Of a stretch of DNA of 64,000 nt, positions 25,858 through 35,302 are shown in pieces. This stretch comes from an uncultured Psychroserpens sp. (GTDB lineage Bacteria; Bacteroidota; Bacteroidia; Flavobacteriales; Flavobacteriaceae): positions 124,001 to 188,000 of the forward strand of contig CANLEE010000002.1 in the NCBI GenBank assembly GCA_947489585.1. The letters run 5' to 3'. The notes beneath the pieces are model-generated. The model had not been told where the DNA came from. It did no database searches and was given only the letters and a program-made list of their open reading frames with translations. How positions within the stretch are numbered: position 1 is the first letter of the stretch; each line of letters opens with the position of its first letter. The translations under genes and the position numbers were made by a program.

Positions 25858-27828
25858 CTATTCAATATCCTCTCCTAATGACCACTTTAATGGCATATTA
25901 GCATTTGCAGGAGAGACCCTAACATAGCCTTGCATCTCTTGATGTAGTGCAGAGCAGAAATCTGTACAATAGAATGGCCATACACCAACTTGTTTTGGTT
26001 CCCAAACCGATGTCTTAGTTTGTCCAGGCATAATCAATAACTCTGATGTATTTTGACCTATTATAGCAAAACCATGAGGTACATCAAAATCTTGTTCTAA
26101 ATTGGTAATATGAAAATAGACCTTATCTCCAACTCTAATCCCTTCAATGTTATCTGGCGAGAAGTGACTTCTAATCAAAGTCATATATACATGAACTTCA
26201 TTTCCGTTTCTAACGACTTTAACATCTGCTTCAGATTTGGCAGCATGAGCATGCTTATTATCTTCTAAACTATAAAACTTTTGAGAGCGTTCTTTAATTA
26301 AATCTGCTTCCATAGCAGCTGCATAATGTGGTTCTCCATGTGTTGGAAAATCTAGCAGTAATTCCATTTTATCTCCTGAAATATCATATAATTGAGCACT
26401 ATGCTCAAGTTCTGGTCCAGTTGGCAAATAACGATCTTTCGTGATTTTGTTCATCACGAACATGTACTTGCCTTGCGGCTTTCCAGAGTTTCCTCCTGGA
26501 ATAGTTAAATGACCAACAGAGTAAAACGTGGGTTGTCTATCTAACACTTCCCATGTCCCTACCTTCCATTTAACAACTTCCGAAGAAATAAAGAAAGTTG
26601 TGTATGCATTTCCTTTATCATCAAACTCTGTATGTAAAGGTCCTAATCCAGCTTGTTCAACAACACCAGCTAAAACATCTTCAAAATTTAAGATTGGAAT
26701 ACCATAAGCATCTCCAGCAAATTTCTCATTTTTAATAGCATCTAACATTTTAGTAAATGAGTGTACTGTTAAATTAGCAGATAATTTACCATTACCTACG
26801 ATATACTCCCCAGTTGGATTCACATCACAACCATGTGGTGACTTAGGTGTTGGTAATAAATATACAGCTCCTGGAACCTCAGACGGATTAACAACACGCA
26901 CTTCTTTGATCATTGTAGACGTTGCAGTATGTGTACTTTCATCATATACGTTATGCGCATAATTTGCAGGCATCATTTTTCCGCCTCCATTATTGACATA
27001 TTCTTCAATTTTTTTCCAGTTAATTGCTGCTATAAAATCTTTATCATTTTGAGATGCATTAACTTCTAATAAGGTACTTGCCTCTTCAGTATTATATGTA
27101 GAAAAGAAGAACCAACCATGAGAAGCACCACGACCTGGATGCGCCAAATCGTAATTAAAACCTGGCATTAGTACTTGAAATTTTATATCCATATGTCCAT
27201 GCTCTGGTTCTACACTAATAAAAGATAATGCGCCTTGAAAATTACCTTTATACTCTCTAATTGGCATATCACGTTGTGGAACAGGAACTGAGAAACGTGT
27301 ACCAGCAACAACATATTCTGTGTTTTCTGTTACAAAAGACGAACTGTGGTTACCTGCACTGTTAGGAACTTCAATAATTTCCGTAGTCTCAAACGTTTTT
27401 AGATCGATTTTTGCTATTCTCGGTGTATTATTTTCATTAATAAAAATGAATCTACCATCAATTTCCCCATTAGTTTGTGAAATATCTGGATGGTGTGAAT
27501 CTCCCCATGGAATAAACCCATGTGAAGTATTCAACATTGGCTTGGTCTCTTCCGAATACCCATAGCCAGAAGTCGGAAACTGTGAGAATACAGGAATCTC
27601 TTTAAACATTCGTCCAGATGGCAATCCATAAACGGTTAAGTTACCGCTATATCCGCCTGAAATGAATGCATAATGCGAGTCATGTTCTCCAGGCGCAACA
27701 TATACCTTTTCTGCTACATTACTAGCTAAACCACCAGAGTTACTGACTGATGATTTTGAATTATTACAACTTGTATAAGTACCAAATACAAATGCAAGAG
27801 CAATAGTTAATTTTAATAAATTCTTCAT
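25858..27828 (-). CDS. nosZ: Nitrous-oxide reductase, clade II (Sec-exported)
   Basis: 656 residues. The signal peptide (MKNLLKLTIALAFVFG, then TSC) is Sec type with no twin arginine, the hallmark of clade II NosZ. A seven-bladed propeller follows with the CuZ histidines in segments such as GGNSGK-neighbouring HLTIP, SPHGCDVNP, GPLHTEF and ASHGWFF. The C-terminal cupredoxin has the CuA motif C-x3-C-x3-H-x2-M (CTDFCSALHQEM, near residue 625) and VPHGFAI. It reduces N2O to N2 in the periplasm. No other denitrification reductase gene is in the window. Confidence 0.97.
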   Translation of the reverse strand: MKNLLKLTIALAFVFGTYTSCNNSKSSVSNSGGLASNVAEKVYVAPGEHDSHYAFISGGYSGNLTVYGLPSGRMFKEIPVFSQFPTSGYGYSEETKPMLNTSHGFIPWGDSHHPDISQTNGEIDGRFIFINENNTPRIAKIDLKTFETTEIIEVPNSAGNHSSSFVTENTEYVVAGTRFSVPVPQRDMPIREYKGNFQGALSFISVEPEHGHMDIKFQVLMPGFNYDLAHPGRGASHGWFFFSTYNTEEASTLLEVNASQNDKDFIAAINWKKIEEYVNNGGGKMMPANYAHNVYDESTHTATSTMIKEVRVVNPSEVPGAVYLLPTPKSPHGCDVNPTGEYIVGNGKLSANLTVHSFTKMLDAIKNEKFAGDAYGIPILNFEDVLAGVVEQAGLGPLHTEFDDKGNAYTTFFISSEVVKWKVGTWEVLDRQPTFYSVGHLTIPGGNSGKPQGKYMFVMNKITKDRYLPTGPELEHSAQLYDISGDKMELLLDFPTHGEPHYAAAMEADLIKERSQKFYSLEDNKHAHAAKSEADVKVVRNGNEVHVYMTLIRSHFSPDNIEGIRVGDKVYFHITNLEQDFDVPHGFAIIGQNTSELLIMPGQTKTSVWEPKQVGVWPFYCTDFCSALHQEMQGYVRVSPANANMPLKWSLGEDIE

Positions 27829-27854
27829 ATCTTCTTAAATTAGATTAGTGTTTT

Positions 27855-28433
27855 TTATTCTTCTGTTGGTGGTAATAATACTTTGTCAATAACATGTACA
27901 ATACCGTTACCAGCTTTTACGCTTCCAAGTATTTTTGCACCTCCAATCATAGGTTCTCCATCAATTACTTCTACTTTTACATATTGGTTATTTGCTTGCC
28001 CAAGTTTCTTAAACTTCTTTAAAAAGTCTTTTGAATAGTTTCCTGGTGTCACATGATACTTCAAGATATTTGCTAAAGCATTCTTATTCTCTGGTTTCAA
28101 TAAATTTTCAACGGTTCCTTCTGGTAAAGCAGCAAAGGCTTCATTAGTTGGTGCAAATACCATTAAAGGTCCTGCATTGACTAATGCATTTTCAAGTTCT
28201 GCAGCTTGTACTGCAGCAACCAAAGTTGAATGATCTTTTGAACCAATAGCAATATGTAAAACCGTAGGTGTGCTTCCATCATCTTCAATAAAAGCTTGCC
28301 CTGTTTTTTCATTGGATGCGGTTTCAGTTTCTGTAACTGTTGTGTTCGTTGAGGCTTCGTTGTTTCCATTTTTACATGAGCAAACAAAAGCTGCTATTGC
28401 AAAAACTAAAACGAGTGTTTTGGCTGTTTTCAT
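27855..28433 (-). CDS. Fasciclin-domain lipoprotein of the nos operon
   Basis: 192 residues. Signal peptide with lipobox near residue 20 (AAFVCSC), a Thr/Glu-rich linker, then one fasciclin (FAS1) domain: VAAVQAAELENALVNAGPLMVFAPTNEAFAAL in outline, and GNGIVHVIDKVLLP at the end. FAS1 domains mediate protein or glycan contacts. A location between the cytochrome and nosZ is seen in Bacteroidota nos operons; the function there is unknown, perhaps a scaffold for periplasmic electron transfer. Confidence 0.85.
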   Translation of the reverse strand: MKTAKTLVLVFAIAAFVCSCKNGNNEASTNTTVTETETASNEKTGQAFIEDDGSTPTVLHIAIGSKDHSTLVAAVQAAELENALVNAGPLMVFAPTNEAFAALPEGTVENLLKPENKNALANILKYHVTPGNYSKDFLKKFKKLGQANNQYVKVEVIDGEPMIGGAKILGSVKAGNGIVHVIDKVLLPPTEE

Positions 28434-28442
28434 AATATGTGT

Positions 28443-28943
28443 TTATAGTGTTCTGAAATATTCTAATACTGATCTTGCTTCTGCTTCTGTTAAGTTTTGA
28501 TTGGCCATAGGAGATCCATTAAATTCAATCAATAATTCTTTAGCTAAAGCATCATTTTTCACCATCCCTTCTGGGTCTAAAATCATATTCATAATCCATT
28601 CTGGTGATCTGCGTTCTAATAATCCTTTTGGAGCTGGTCCAATAAATTTCTTATTTGGTCTATGACAAGCTGTACACATTTTCTTAAAAACTTCTGCACC
28701 TTCTGCTGCCATTTTTTGGTCTATCTCTGTAGTCAAAGTCATAGATGTAATTGGACCAACACCTTTATTAGTTAGATCTACCTTTTTTGATGCAGGTGTT
28801 CCTACATCCTTAGGAGCATCCACTTTTGCAGGAGCTTCTTTTCTACCATAAGAAATCTTTTCTTTTTCCTTTTTTTCTTTGCCTCCACAGCTTATAAGCA
28901 GTGTCACAAATAATACCATCATTAGTTTTAGTGTTGTCTTCAT
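28443..28943 (-). CDS. Cytochrome c lipoprotein, first gene of the nos operon
   Basis: 166 residues. Lipoprotein signal with C19 (LLISCGGKE), a Lys/Glu-rich linker to about residue 70, then a monohaem cytochrome c with C90-x2-C93-H94 (CTACH) and a likely axial Met in GSPMANQ. It is the probable electron donor to NosZ. First gene after the FNR-like nos promoter, ten bases before the fasciclin gene. Confidence 0.9.
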   Translation of the reverse strand: MKTTLKLMMVLFVTLLISCGGKEKKEKEKISYGRKEAPAKVDAPKDVGTPASKKVDLTNKGVGPITSMTLTTEIDQKMAAEGAEVFKKMCTACHRPNKKFIGPAPKGLLERRSPEWIMNMILDPEGMVKNDALAKELLIEFNGSPMANQNLTEAEARSVLEYFRTL

Positions 28944-28962
28944 ATTACTTTAATTTATTGAG

Positions 28963-29005
28963 TAAAAATACTGACTAACTATGCCAAAAATTATGATATT
29001 TATCA
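28963..29005 (-). promoter_or_regulatory. FNR-like box plus -7 element for the nos operon
   Basis: The plus strand reads TGATATTTATCA at 28994-29005; on the coding (minus) strand this is TGATAAATATCA. The -7 element is TATTTTTA (minus strand, 28963-28970). Centre 28999.5 to the -7 end is 36.5 bp, the same as the cco, CBS and hemN sites. The cytochrome start is 20 bp downstream. Confidence 0.8.
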
Positions 29006-29011
29006 TATTTC

Positions 29012-29030
29012 GGATAAAATTATCCTATTT
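29012..29030. promoter_or_regulatory. Putative Rrf2 operator (copy 2) upstream of nos
   Basis: GGATAAAATTATCCTATTT with the palindrome GGATAA-AA-TTATCC, 16 of 19 positions identical to the site before the Rrf2 gene at 19314-19332. It lies just upstream of the FNR-like box, about 60 bp from the predicted nos transcription start. It could also affect the divergent gene at 29144. Confidence 0.55.
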
Positions 29031-29143
29031 GAATTTTAAGATAAATCTTAAGCAGGTTTTTGTTAAATATTGACTATAAAATTATCCTTGTTTTCAATCA
29101 ACCATATGTTTGCTTATCTTTAAAGCAACTAAACCAAACGCAA

Positions 29144-32100
29144 ATGAAAAAAATATGGTTCTTGATGCTATTCATAGCATCTACTTCCCTTTTTGGACAA
29201 GACATCTCTTTAGACTTATTAAAAAGCATGACGCCTCGTAATATTGGCCCTGGTGGTATGTCTGGACGTGTTACAGCTATAGATGTAGTGCATACAAATC
29301 CAGATATAATGTATGTAGGTACAGCTTCAGGTGGCCTGTGGAAGAGTGAATCTGGAGGCATCACATGGTCTCCCATTTTTGATGATCAAGTAACAGCATC
29401 AATTGGTGCAGTTGCTATCCAACAGTCTAACCCTAGTGTAATTTGGGTTGGAACTGGAGAAGGCAACCCAAGAAACAGTTTAAATGGTGGCTATGGTATT
29501 TTTAAATCGTTAGATGGTGGTAAAAGTTGGAAAGCCATGGGCTTAGAAAACACGAGACATATTCATCGTGTAATTATTGACCCAACAAATCCAGACATAG
29601 TATATGCCGGAGCAATCGGTTCGCCTTGGGGAGAACATCCAGAACGTGGTATCTATAAAACGACTGATGGTGGAATTACATGGGCTAAAATATTATTTGC
29701 AAATAATAAAACTGGTGCAGCAGATTTGGTTATGGATCCAACAAATCCAAACAAGCTAATTGCAGCACTATGGGAACATAAGCGTGACCCATGGTTCTTT
29801 AATTCTGGCGGCGAAGGCTCTGGTTTGCACATCACACACGATGGCGGAAATACTTGGAAAAAAATAACAGACAAAGAAGGTTTCCCAGAAGGAAACCTTG
29901 GCCGTATTGGCGTAGCAATAGCGCCTAACAAACCAAATATTATTTACGCACTAGTTGAGGCAAAGAAAAATGCTCTTTATAAGAGTGAAGATGGAGGGTT
30001 TAACTGGAAAAAAGTGAATGATAAAAATGACATAGGAAATCGACCATTTTACTATTCTGAAATCTATGTAGATCCTCAAAATGAAAATCGTGTCTACTCT
30101 ATTTATACCTATGTAAATGTTTCAGAAGATGGAGGAAAAAACTTCACACAACTTATGCCTGCTTATGGCGTAAGTAATGGTGTACATCCAGATCATCATG
30201 CTTGGTGGATTCATCCAAAAAACGGAAACTTTATGATTGATGGTAATGATGGAGGAATGAATATCACAAAAGATGGCGGTAAATCCTGGCGATTTATAGG
30301 CAACTTACCAGTCGCTCAATTCTATCATATTAATGTTGATAACGAAATTCCATATAATGTTTATGGCGGCATGCAAGATAATGGCTCATGGAGAGGTCCT
30401 GCATATACATGGAGAGTTCAAGGAATTCGTAATAGTTATTGGCAAGAAATAAGTTTTGGAGATGGATTTGACGTTGTTCCAGATCGTGATGATGCAAGAT
30501 ATGGATGGTCAATGAGTCAACAAGGTTATGTAAGTAGATATGACTGGCAAACTGGAAATAACTATCTCGTTAGACCAACTCATCCAGACCCAGAAGTCAA
30601 ATTACGTTTTAATTGGAACTCGGCAATTAATATTGATCCATTTAACAATAGTACCATTTACTTCGGAAGCCAATTCGTTCATAAATCAACAGATAAAGGA
30701 GATACATGGACCATTATTTCACCCGATTTAACAACAAACAATCCTGAAAAACAAAAACAATCAGAAAGTGGCGGTCTCACTATGGATGCTACTGGTGCTG
30801 AAAATCATACAACTATTTTGGTGATTGAACCTTCAGAATTAGAACCTAATATGCTATGGGTAGGAACCGATGACGGAAAAGTTCATTACACAACTAATGG
30901 AGGTGACTCATGGAATGATGTGACTACAAACATTAAAGGCTTACCTGCTGGAAGTTGGATTGCTCAAATAAAAGCATCTAACAAAACTAAAGGGGAAGCT
31001 TTATTAATTGCTAATGATTATAGACGTTTTAATTATACACCTTATGCTTACCGAACCAAAGACTATGGAAAAACATGGACACGTATTGTAGATTCTGGAG
31101 ATGTACAAAGTTATACCCTCGCTATTGTTGAAGATCCAGTAGAATCTAATTTATTATTCTTAGGAACTGATGACGGGCTCTATATTTCATTTGATGCAGG
31201 AAACAAATGGACCAAATGGACCAACGGTTTTCCAACGGTTTCAGTCAAAGATTTAGTAATTCAACAACGTGAACACGATTTAATCATCGGAACATTTGGC
31301 CGTGCGGCTTGGGTATTAGATGATATTCGTCCGTTACGAGCTATCGCAAAGAACAAACAAATCCTCAATCAAAAATTAGAGTTATTCGATCCACCAGTGG
31401 CCTATCAAGCAGCTTATCAACAACCAACTGGAAGTCGATTTGGAGCAGATGCGATGTATCACGGCGAAAACAGAAGCTACGGTGCAAGACTATCGTATTT
31501 CGCAAAAATCGATGAAATGAAAAAAACTTCAGAAGATAAAAAAGAAGTTGAAGAAGTAAGCGAAGACAATGACTCTGAAACTGAAGAAGCAGAAGTAAAA
31601 TGGGATTCTATCCATCTAAAAATTTATGATGGTGACCGTTTAATACGTACTTTAAAGCAAAAGGCTCCAGATTCTACTGGTCTACAGAAATGGACATGGT
31701 TTATGGATGAAGCTGGCGTTGATTATCCTTCAAAACGAATTAGTAAACGCACAAGAGAGCCTGGAGGCATGAATGTAAAACCAGGAACTTATAAAGCAGT
31801 GATGAGTTTTGGAGATCAATCTTCAGAAGCTATGGTTACTGTAAAATTAGATCCAAGAGTTAATGCTTCATTAGCTAATATTAATCAGGTATATGATTAC
31901 TATAAAAAATTAGAAAACATGCAGCAAACTGCCGCAGATGCTGTAAAGCAATTAGTAGAGAATAAAAACATTGCAAAAGAGTACCAATCCTTACTTAAAA
32001 AATTAGATAAGGATAAATACAAAGACGATATCAAAGCTTCAAAAGAAATTATAAAACATGTGGATAGTATCGTCGATAAATTCTTAGGTAAGGAGGATAA

Positions 32101-32356
32101 AAGACAAGGGATCACTAGAAATCCAGAGGTTACAGTAATGCAGCGTCTAAATTTAGCAAGAAACTACGTAAGAAGTCGACAAAATGGGGTTTCATCTACC
32201 GAAACTACATTAATTAAAAATGCTAAGACTGCTTTAGAAACTGTATTAAACGAAACAAATACTTTTTTTAATGAAACTTGGAAACCCTATCGCACAAAAA
32301 TGGAACAACTACAAACCAATCCGTTTAAAGAGATTAAGACATTTAAATTAGATTAA
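29144..32356 (+). CDS. Sortilin/VPS10-like BNR beta-propeller protein, secreted
   Basis: 1070 residues from the ATG at 29144, which gives a clean signal peptide (MKKIWFLMLFIASTSLFGQ). The upstream TTG at 29060 would bury it. The propeller region carries about eleven Asp-box repeats of the type S-x-D-x-G-x-x-W (KSLDGGKSWKAM, KTTDGGITWAKI, ITKDGGKSWRFI, KSTDKGDTWTII and others). A charged linker with Glu/Asp runs lies near residue 820, then a Lys-rich helical C-terminus. Such proteins are annotated as glycosyl hydrolases or VPS10-domain proteins, but catalytic residues cannot be assigned. A -7 element TATGTTTG at 29105-29112 may serve it. The S9 peptidase follows 21 bp later, suggesting a joint role in periplasmic peptide turnover. 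Confidence 0.85.
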   Translation: MKKIWFLMLFIASTSLFGQDISLDLLKSMTPRNIGPGGMSGRVTAIDVVHTNPDIMYVGTASGGLWKSESGGITWSPIFDDQVTASIGAVAIQQSNPSVIWVGTGEGNPRNSLNGGYGIFKSLDGGKSWKAMGLENTRHIHRVIIDPTNPDIVYAGAIGSPWGEHPERGIYKTTDGGITWAKILFANNKTGAADLVMDPTNPNKLIAALWEHKRDPWFFNSGGEGSGLHITHDGGNTWKKITDKEGFPEGNLGRIGVAIAPNKPNIIYALVEAKKNALYKSEDGGFNWKKVNDKNDIGNRPFYYSEIYVDPQNENRVYSIYTYVNVSEDGGKNFTQLMPAYGVSNGVHPDHHAWWIHPKNGNFMIDGNDGGMNITKDGGKSWRFIGNLPVAQFYHINVDNEIPYNVYGGMQDNGSWRGPAYTWRVQGIRNSYWQEISFGDGFDVVPDRDDARYGWSMSQQGYVSRYDWQTGNNYLVRPTHPDPEVKLRFNWNSAINIDPFNNSTIYFGSQFVHKSTDKGDTWTIISPDLTTNNPEKQKQSESGGLTMDATGAENHTTILVIEPSELEPNMLWVGTDDGKVHYTTNGGDSWNDVTTNIKGLPAGSWIAQIKASNKTKGEALLIANDYRRFNYTPYAYRTKDYGKTWTRIVDSGDVQSYTLAIVEDPVESNLLFLGTDDGLYISFDAGNKWTKWTNGFPTVSVKDLVIQQREHDLIIGTFGRAAWVLDDIRPLRAIAKNKQILNQKLELFDPPVAYQAAYQQPTGSRFGADAMYHGENRSYGARLSYFAKIDEMKKTSEDKKEVEEVSEDNDSETEEAEVKWDSIHLKIYDGDRLIRTLKQKAPDSTGLQKWTWFMDEAGVDYPSKRISKRTREPGGMNVKPGTYKAVMSFGDQSSEAMVTVKLDPRVNASLANINQVYDYYKKLENMQQTAADAVKQLVENKNIAKEYQSLLKKLDKDKYKDDIKASKEIIKHVDSIVDKFLGKEDKRQGITRNPEVTVMQRLNLARNYVRSRQNGVSSTETTLIKNAKTALETVLNETNTFFNETWKPYRTKMEQLQTNPFKEIKTFKLD

Positions 32357-32377
32357 CATCAAACTAAAACAAATATT

Positions 32378-34330
32378 ATGAAAACAAAACTTTTAGGAAT
32401 TTGCTTAGTAATTCTAATGTTTTCTTGTAAAGAGGAAACTAAAGAAAAAGCAATGGTTGAACGAGAAATTCAGCAATATACTATTGAACAATTTATGGAC
32501 AATGAAGCCGTTGGAGGTGGGAGTTTTTCAGCAGACAATAGTAATTTATTAGTATCAAGCAATCGAACTGGTATTTACAATGTCTATACTGTTCCTACCA
32601 AAGGAGGAGAAATGACTGCAATTACGCAATCTGATAGTACGTCTGTCACAGCTCAATCGTATTTCCCTAATGATGACAGAATGTTATTAAATGCCGATGG
32701 AAATGGAGATGAGATTGATCATCTTTTCGTTAGGGAACTTGACGGAACCATAAAAGATATTACTCCAGAAAAAGGAGCAAAGGCTAATTTCTATGGTTGG
32801 TCTGAAGATGACAAATATTTATACTTTGGATCAAATAAAAGAAACCCAAGATATTTTGATGTTTACAAAATGTCTATCGAAGATTATACTTCAGAATTGA
32901 TTTATCAAGATGATACTGGGCTTAGTTTTTCAGGTATGTCTAATGACGAGAATTATTTTGCTTTGAGTAAATCTTTAAATACAAATGATAGCGACTTATT
33001 TCTTTATAACGTTAAAACAAAAGAGACCACTAAGGTGAATGCTAATCAAAGTGGAAATTCTTCTGAAGATTTTTCTAAAGACAATTCGACATTTTATTAC
33101 ACAACTGATGATGGCTCTGAATTTGCTTACCTCATGTCATACAATTTAGAAACTCAAGAAAAGAAAAAAGTATTGGAGAAGTCATGGGATATTATGGGAA
33201 TTGGTTTCACATCAGAAGGGACATATATGGTTGTTTACGTTAATGAAGATGGTAAAAATGCCATTGACGTTTTAGACGCCAAAACCATGACACCAATTGA
33301 ATTACCTAATTTTGGTGATAAAAGTATTACAAGTGTTAGGTTTAGTGATGATGAAAAATGGATGCGTATGTATGTTGGAGGTTCTAATTCACCTTCTGAT
33401 TTATATACTTATAATTTAGAAACAAAAGAGCAGAACAAACTTACTGATGTACTTAATGATGATATTAATGCATTAGACTTAGTAACTGCTAAAGTAGTGC
33501 GCTATAAGTCATTTGATGGCACTGTAATCCCAGCAATTTATTACTTACCTCATCAAGCATCTGAAGACAACAAAGTGCCAGCAATGGTTTGGGTTCATGG
33601 TGGACCTGGAGGACAAACGCGTCAAGGATTTAGTTCTTTAATTCAATATATGGTTAATCATGGCTATGCTGTTTTGGCTGTCAATAATCGTGGTAGTAGT
33701 GGCTACGGAAAAACATTCTACCAAATGGATGATTTAAACCATGGAGAAAAAGATCTGCAAGATTGTGTGGAAGGCAAAAATTGGCTAGCAATACAACCAG
33801 AAATTGATGGTGACAAAATAGGAATTATAGGAGGATCATATGGTGGTTATATGACTATGGCTGCCCTAACTTACACTCCTGAGGAATTTGATGTTGGTGT
33901 CAATTTATTTGGTGTTACCAACTGGATACGTACATTAAAAAGTATACCTCCTTATTGGGAATCTTTTAGAGAGTCTCTATACTTAGAACTTGGCGATCCT
34001 TTCTCTGCAGACTCAACACGTTTAAAACGTATTTCACCATTATTCCATACTGATAAGGTTACTAAGCCTTTAATCGTATTGCAAGGTGCTCAAGACCCAA
34101 GAGTTTTACAAGTTGAGTCTGATGAGATTGTTGCTGGAGTCAGAAAAAATGGCGTCCCTGTAGAATATGTTTTATTTGAAGATGAAGGTCATGGTTTTGT
34201 CAAAAAAGAAAACCAAATTGAATCCTATAGCAGAATTCTTAAATTTTTAGACACACATCTTAAAAAAGAAAATGCGCCTATTGAAGGGGAAACTGAAAGT
34301 ACAGAAATTGAAGCTGAAAAAGCTAACTAG
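32378..34330 (+). CDS. S9-family prolyl oligopeptidase-type lipoprotein
   Basis: 650 residues. Lipoprotein signal (LGICLVILMFSC, then KEE). An N-terminal WD40-like propeller occupies about 35-380. The C-terminal alpha/beta hydrolase has the nucleophile in GGSYGGYM (Ser near 486), Asp in GAQDPRV (near 572) and His in DEGHGF (near 604), so the triad is complete. It hydrolyses short peptides in the periplasm or at the outer membrane. Co-directional with the propeller protein before it; a strong bidirectional terminator follows. Confidence 0.93.
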   Translation: MKTKLLGICLVILMFSCKEETKEKAMVEREIQQYTIEQFMDNEAVGGGSFSADNSNLLVSSNRTGIYNVYTVPTKGGEMTAITQSDSTSVTAQSYFPNDDRMLLNADGNGDEIDHLFVRELDGTIKDITPEKGAKANFYGWSEDDKYLYFGSNKRNPRYFDVYKMSIEDYTSELIYQDDTGLSFSGMSNDENYFALSKSLNTNDSDLFLYNVKTKETTKVNANQSGNSSEDFSKDNSTFYYTTDDGSEFAYLMSYNLETQEKKKVLEKSWDIMGIGFTSEGTYMVVYVNEDGKNAIDVLDAKTMTPIELPNFGDKSITSVRFSDDEKWMRMYVGGSNSPSDLYTYNLETKEQNKLTDVLNDDINALDLVTAKVVRYKSFDGTVIPAIYYLPHQASEDNKVPAMVWVHGGPGGQTRQGFSSLIQYMVNHGYAVLAVNNRGSSGYGKTFYQMDDLNHGEKDLQDCVEGKNWLAIQPEIDGDKIGIIGGSYGGYMTMAALTYTPEEFDVGVNLFGVTNWIRTLKSIPPYWESFRESLYLELGDPFSADSTRLKRISPLFHTDKVTKPLIVLQGAQDPRVLQVESDEIVAGVRKNGVPVEYVLFEDEGHGFVKKENQIESYSRILKFLDTHLKKENAPIEGETESTEIEAEKAN

Positions 34331-34344
34331 TTTTTCAATTTCAT

Positions 34345-34390
34345 AAAACGAAAAAAAGCTTGAGCAAATTGCTCAAGCTTTTTTCGTTTT
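34345..34390. terminator. Bidirectional terminator between the S9 peptidase and usp
   Basis: A near-symmetric hairpin centred on GCTTGAGCAA-TTGCTCAAGC, flanked by an A-run on the left and a T-run on the right, 34345-34390. It ends transcription from both convergent genes. Confidence 0.85.
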
Positions 34391-34417
34391 AGAAAATGAT
34401 CTAATAACTAACTAAAA

Positions 34418-35239
34418 CTAGATTTTAAATGTCATAACTGGTAGTGTTGCATGATTTGCAACATCTTCGGAAACACTTCCTGTAAAGAAATGTGCTAAGC
34501 CTTTTCTTCCATGGGTTGGCACAGCAATTAAGTCGGCCCCTAAAAGATTAGAAGCATTTAATATTCCTTTTTCAACGGTATAATCTGAGGTATAATGTAC
34601 ATCATTTAACTTCTCTAAATTACCATCTGCTGTTTTAAGAAAGTTGGCTACAGTAGTTTCCATTTCCGTAGAACTTTTAAATCCTTCTCCAGGGACATTG
34701 ACATGAATCAACTTAATATTATTAAACATTTGACGCGCTTTTAAATAAGGCTCGATCATTTCCTTTGAGAAATCACTCGCAAAAGTTACCGTTTCAAAGT
34801 CCAAGTTTGAAGGTTTTTGCTTTACAACTAATACTGGGATTTCTGAGTGACGTACAACTTTCTCGGTGTTTGACCCTACAAAGATTTCAGATAAACCGCT
34901 AGTTCCGTGTGATCCCATAACAATCATATCTACATTATGCTCTTCAGCAACTTCGGCCACTTCACTGAACACTTTAAAATGCTTTACAATTGGTGTCACG
35001 CTAACTCCTTCGAGGAAATCTTTATTTAAATACTCATCGAACTTTTGCTCAGCAAGTTTTAAATAGAATACCATTTGTTCATTTTGCGCATTGCCAGAAT
35101 TGATTAAACTCCCTTTATCGAGCTCTAACATATGTAATACTAAAAGATTGGCATTATTTCGTTTTGCCAAAATAGCAGCTGCTTCGAGAGCATATTCAGA
35201 ATATTCAGAAAAATCTACTGGTACAATTATCTTATTCAT
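34418..35239 (-). CDS. Tandem universal stress protein
   Basis: 273 residues, two UspA domains. The first (about 1-140) keeps the ATP-binding pattern G-x2-G-x9-GS (MGSHGTSGLSEIFVGSN). The second (about 145-273) has THGRKGLAHFFTGSVSE. Cytoplasmic. It lies 50 bp downstream of hemN on the same strand and is probably co-transcribed with it from the FNR-like promoter, which would make it a low-oxygen stress protein. Confidence 0.92.
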   Translation of the reverse strand: MNKIIVPVDFSEYSEYALEAAAILAKRNNANLLVLHMLELDKGSLINSGNAQNEQMVFYLKLAEQKFDEYLNKDFLEGVSVTPIVKHFKVFSEVAEVAEEHNVDMIVMGSHGTSGLSEIFVGSNTEKVVRHSEIPVLVVKQKPSNLDFETVTFASDFSKEMIEPYLKARQMFNNIKLIHVNVPGEGFKSSTEMETTVANFLKTADGNLEKLNDVHYTSDYTVEKGILNASNLLGADLIAVPTHGRKGLAHFFTGSVSEDVANHATLPVMTFKI

Positions 35240-35283
35240 AATACTAATATTTAGTGTTTGTTTTAATTTTATAATGTTTCTGT

Positions 35284-35302
35284 AATGACTTAAACAGTCA
35301 TT
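35284..35302. repeat. Inverted repeat across the hemN stop codon
   Basis: AATGACT, five-base loop, AGTCATT: a perfect 7-bp stem covering the hemN stop at 35290-35292. No T-run follows on either strand, so it is not a standard terminator. It may stabilise or process the hemN-usp message. Confidence 0.4.

Noticed and set aside
29060..29143. Longer N-terminus for the propeller protein from a TTG at 29060
   Set aside because: It would place 28 residues before a clean signal peptide and overlap a possible -7 box at 29105; the ATG at 29144 is far better.
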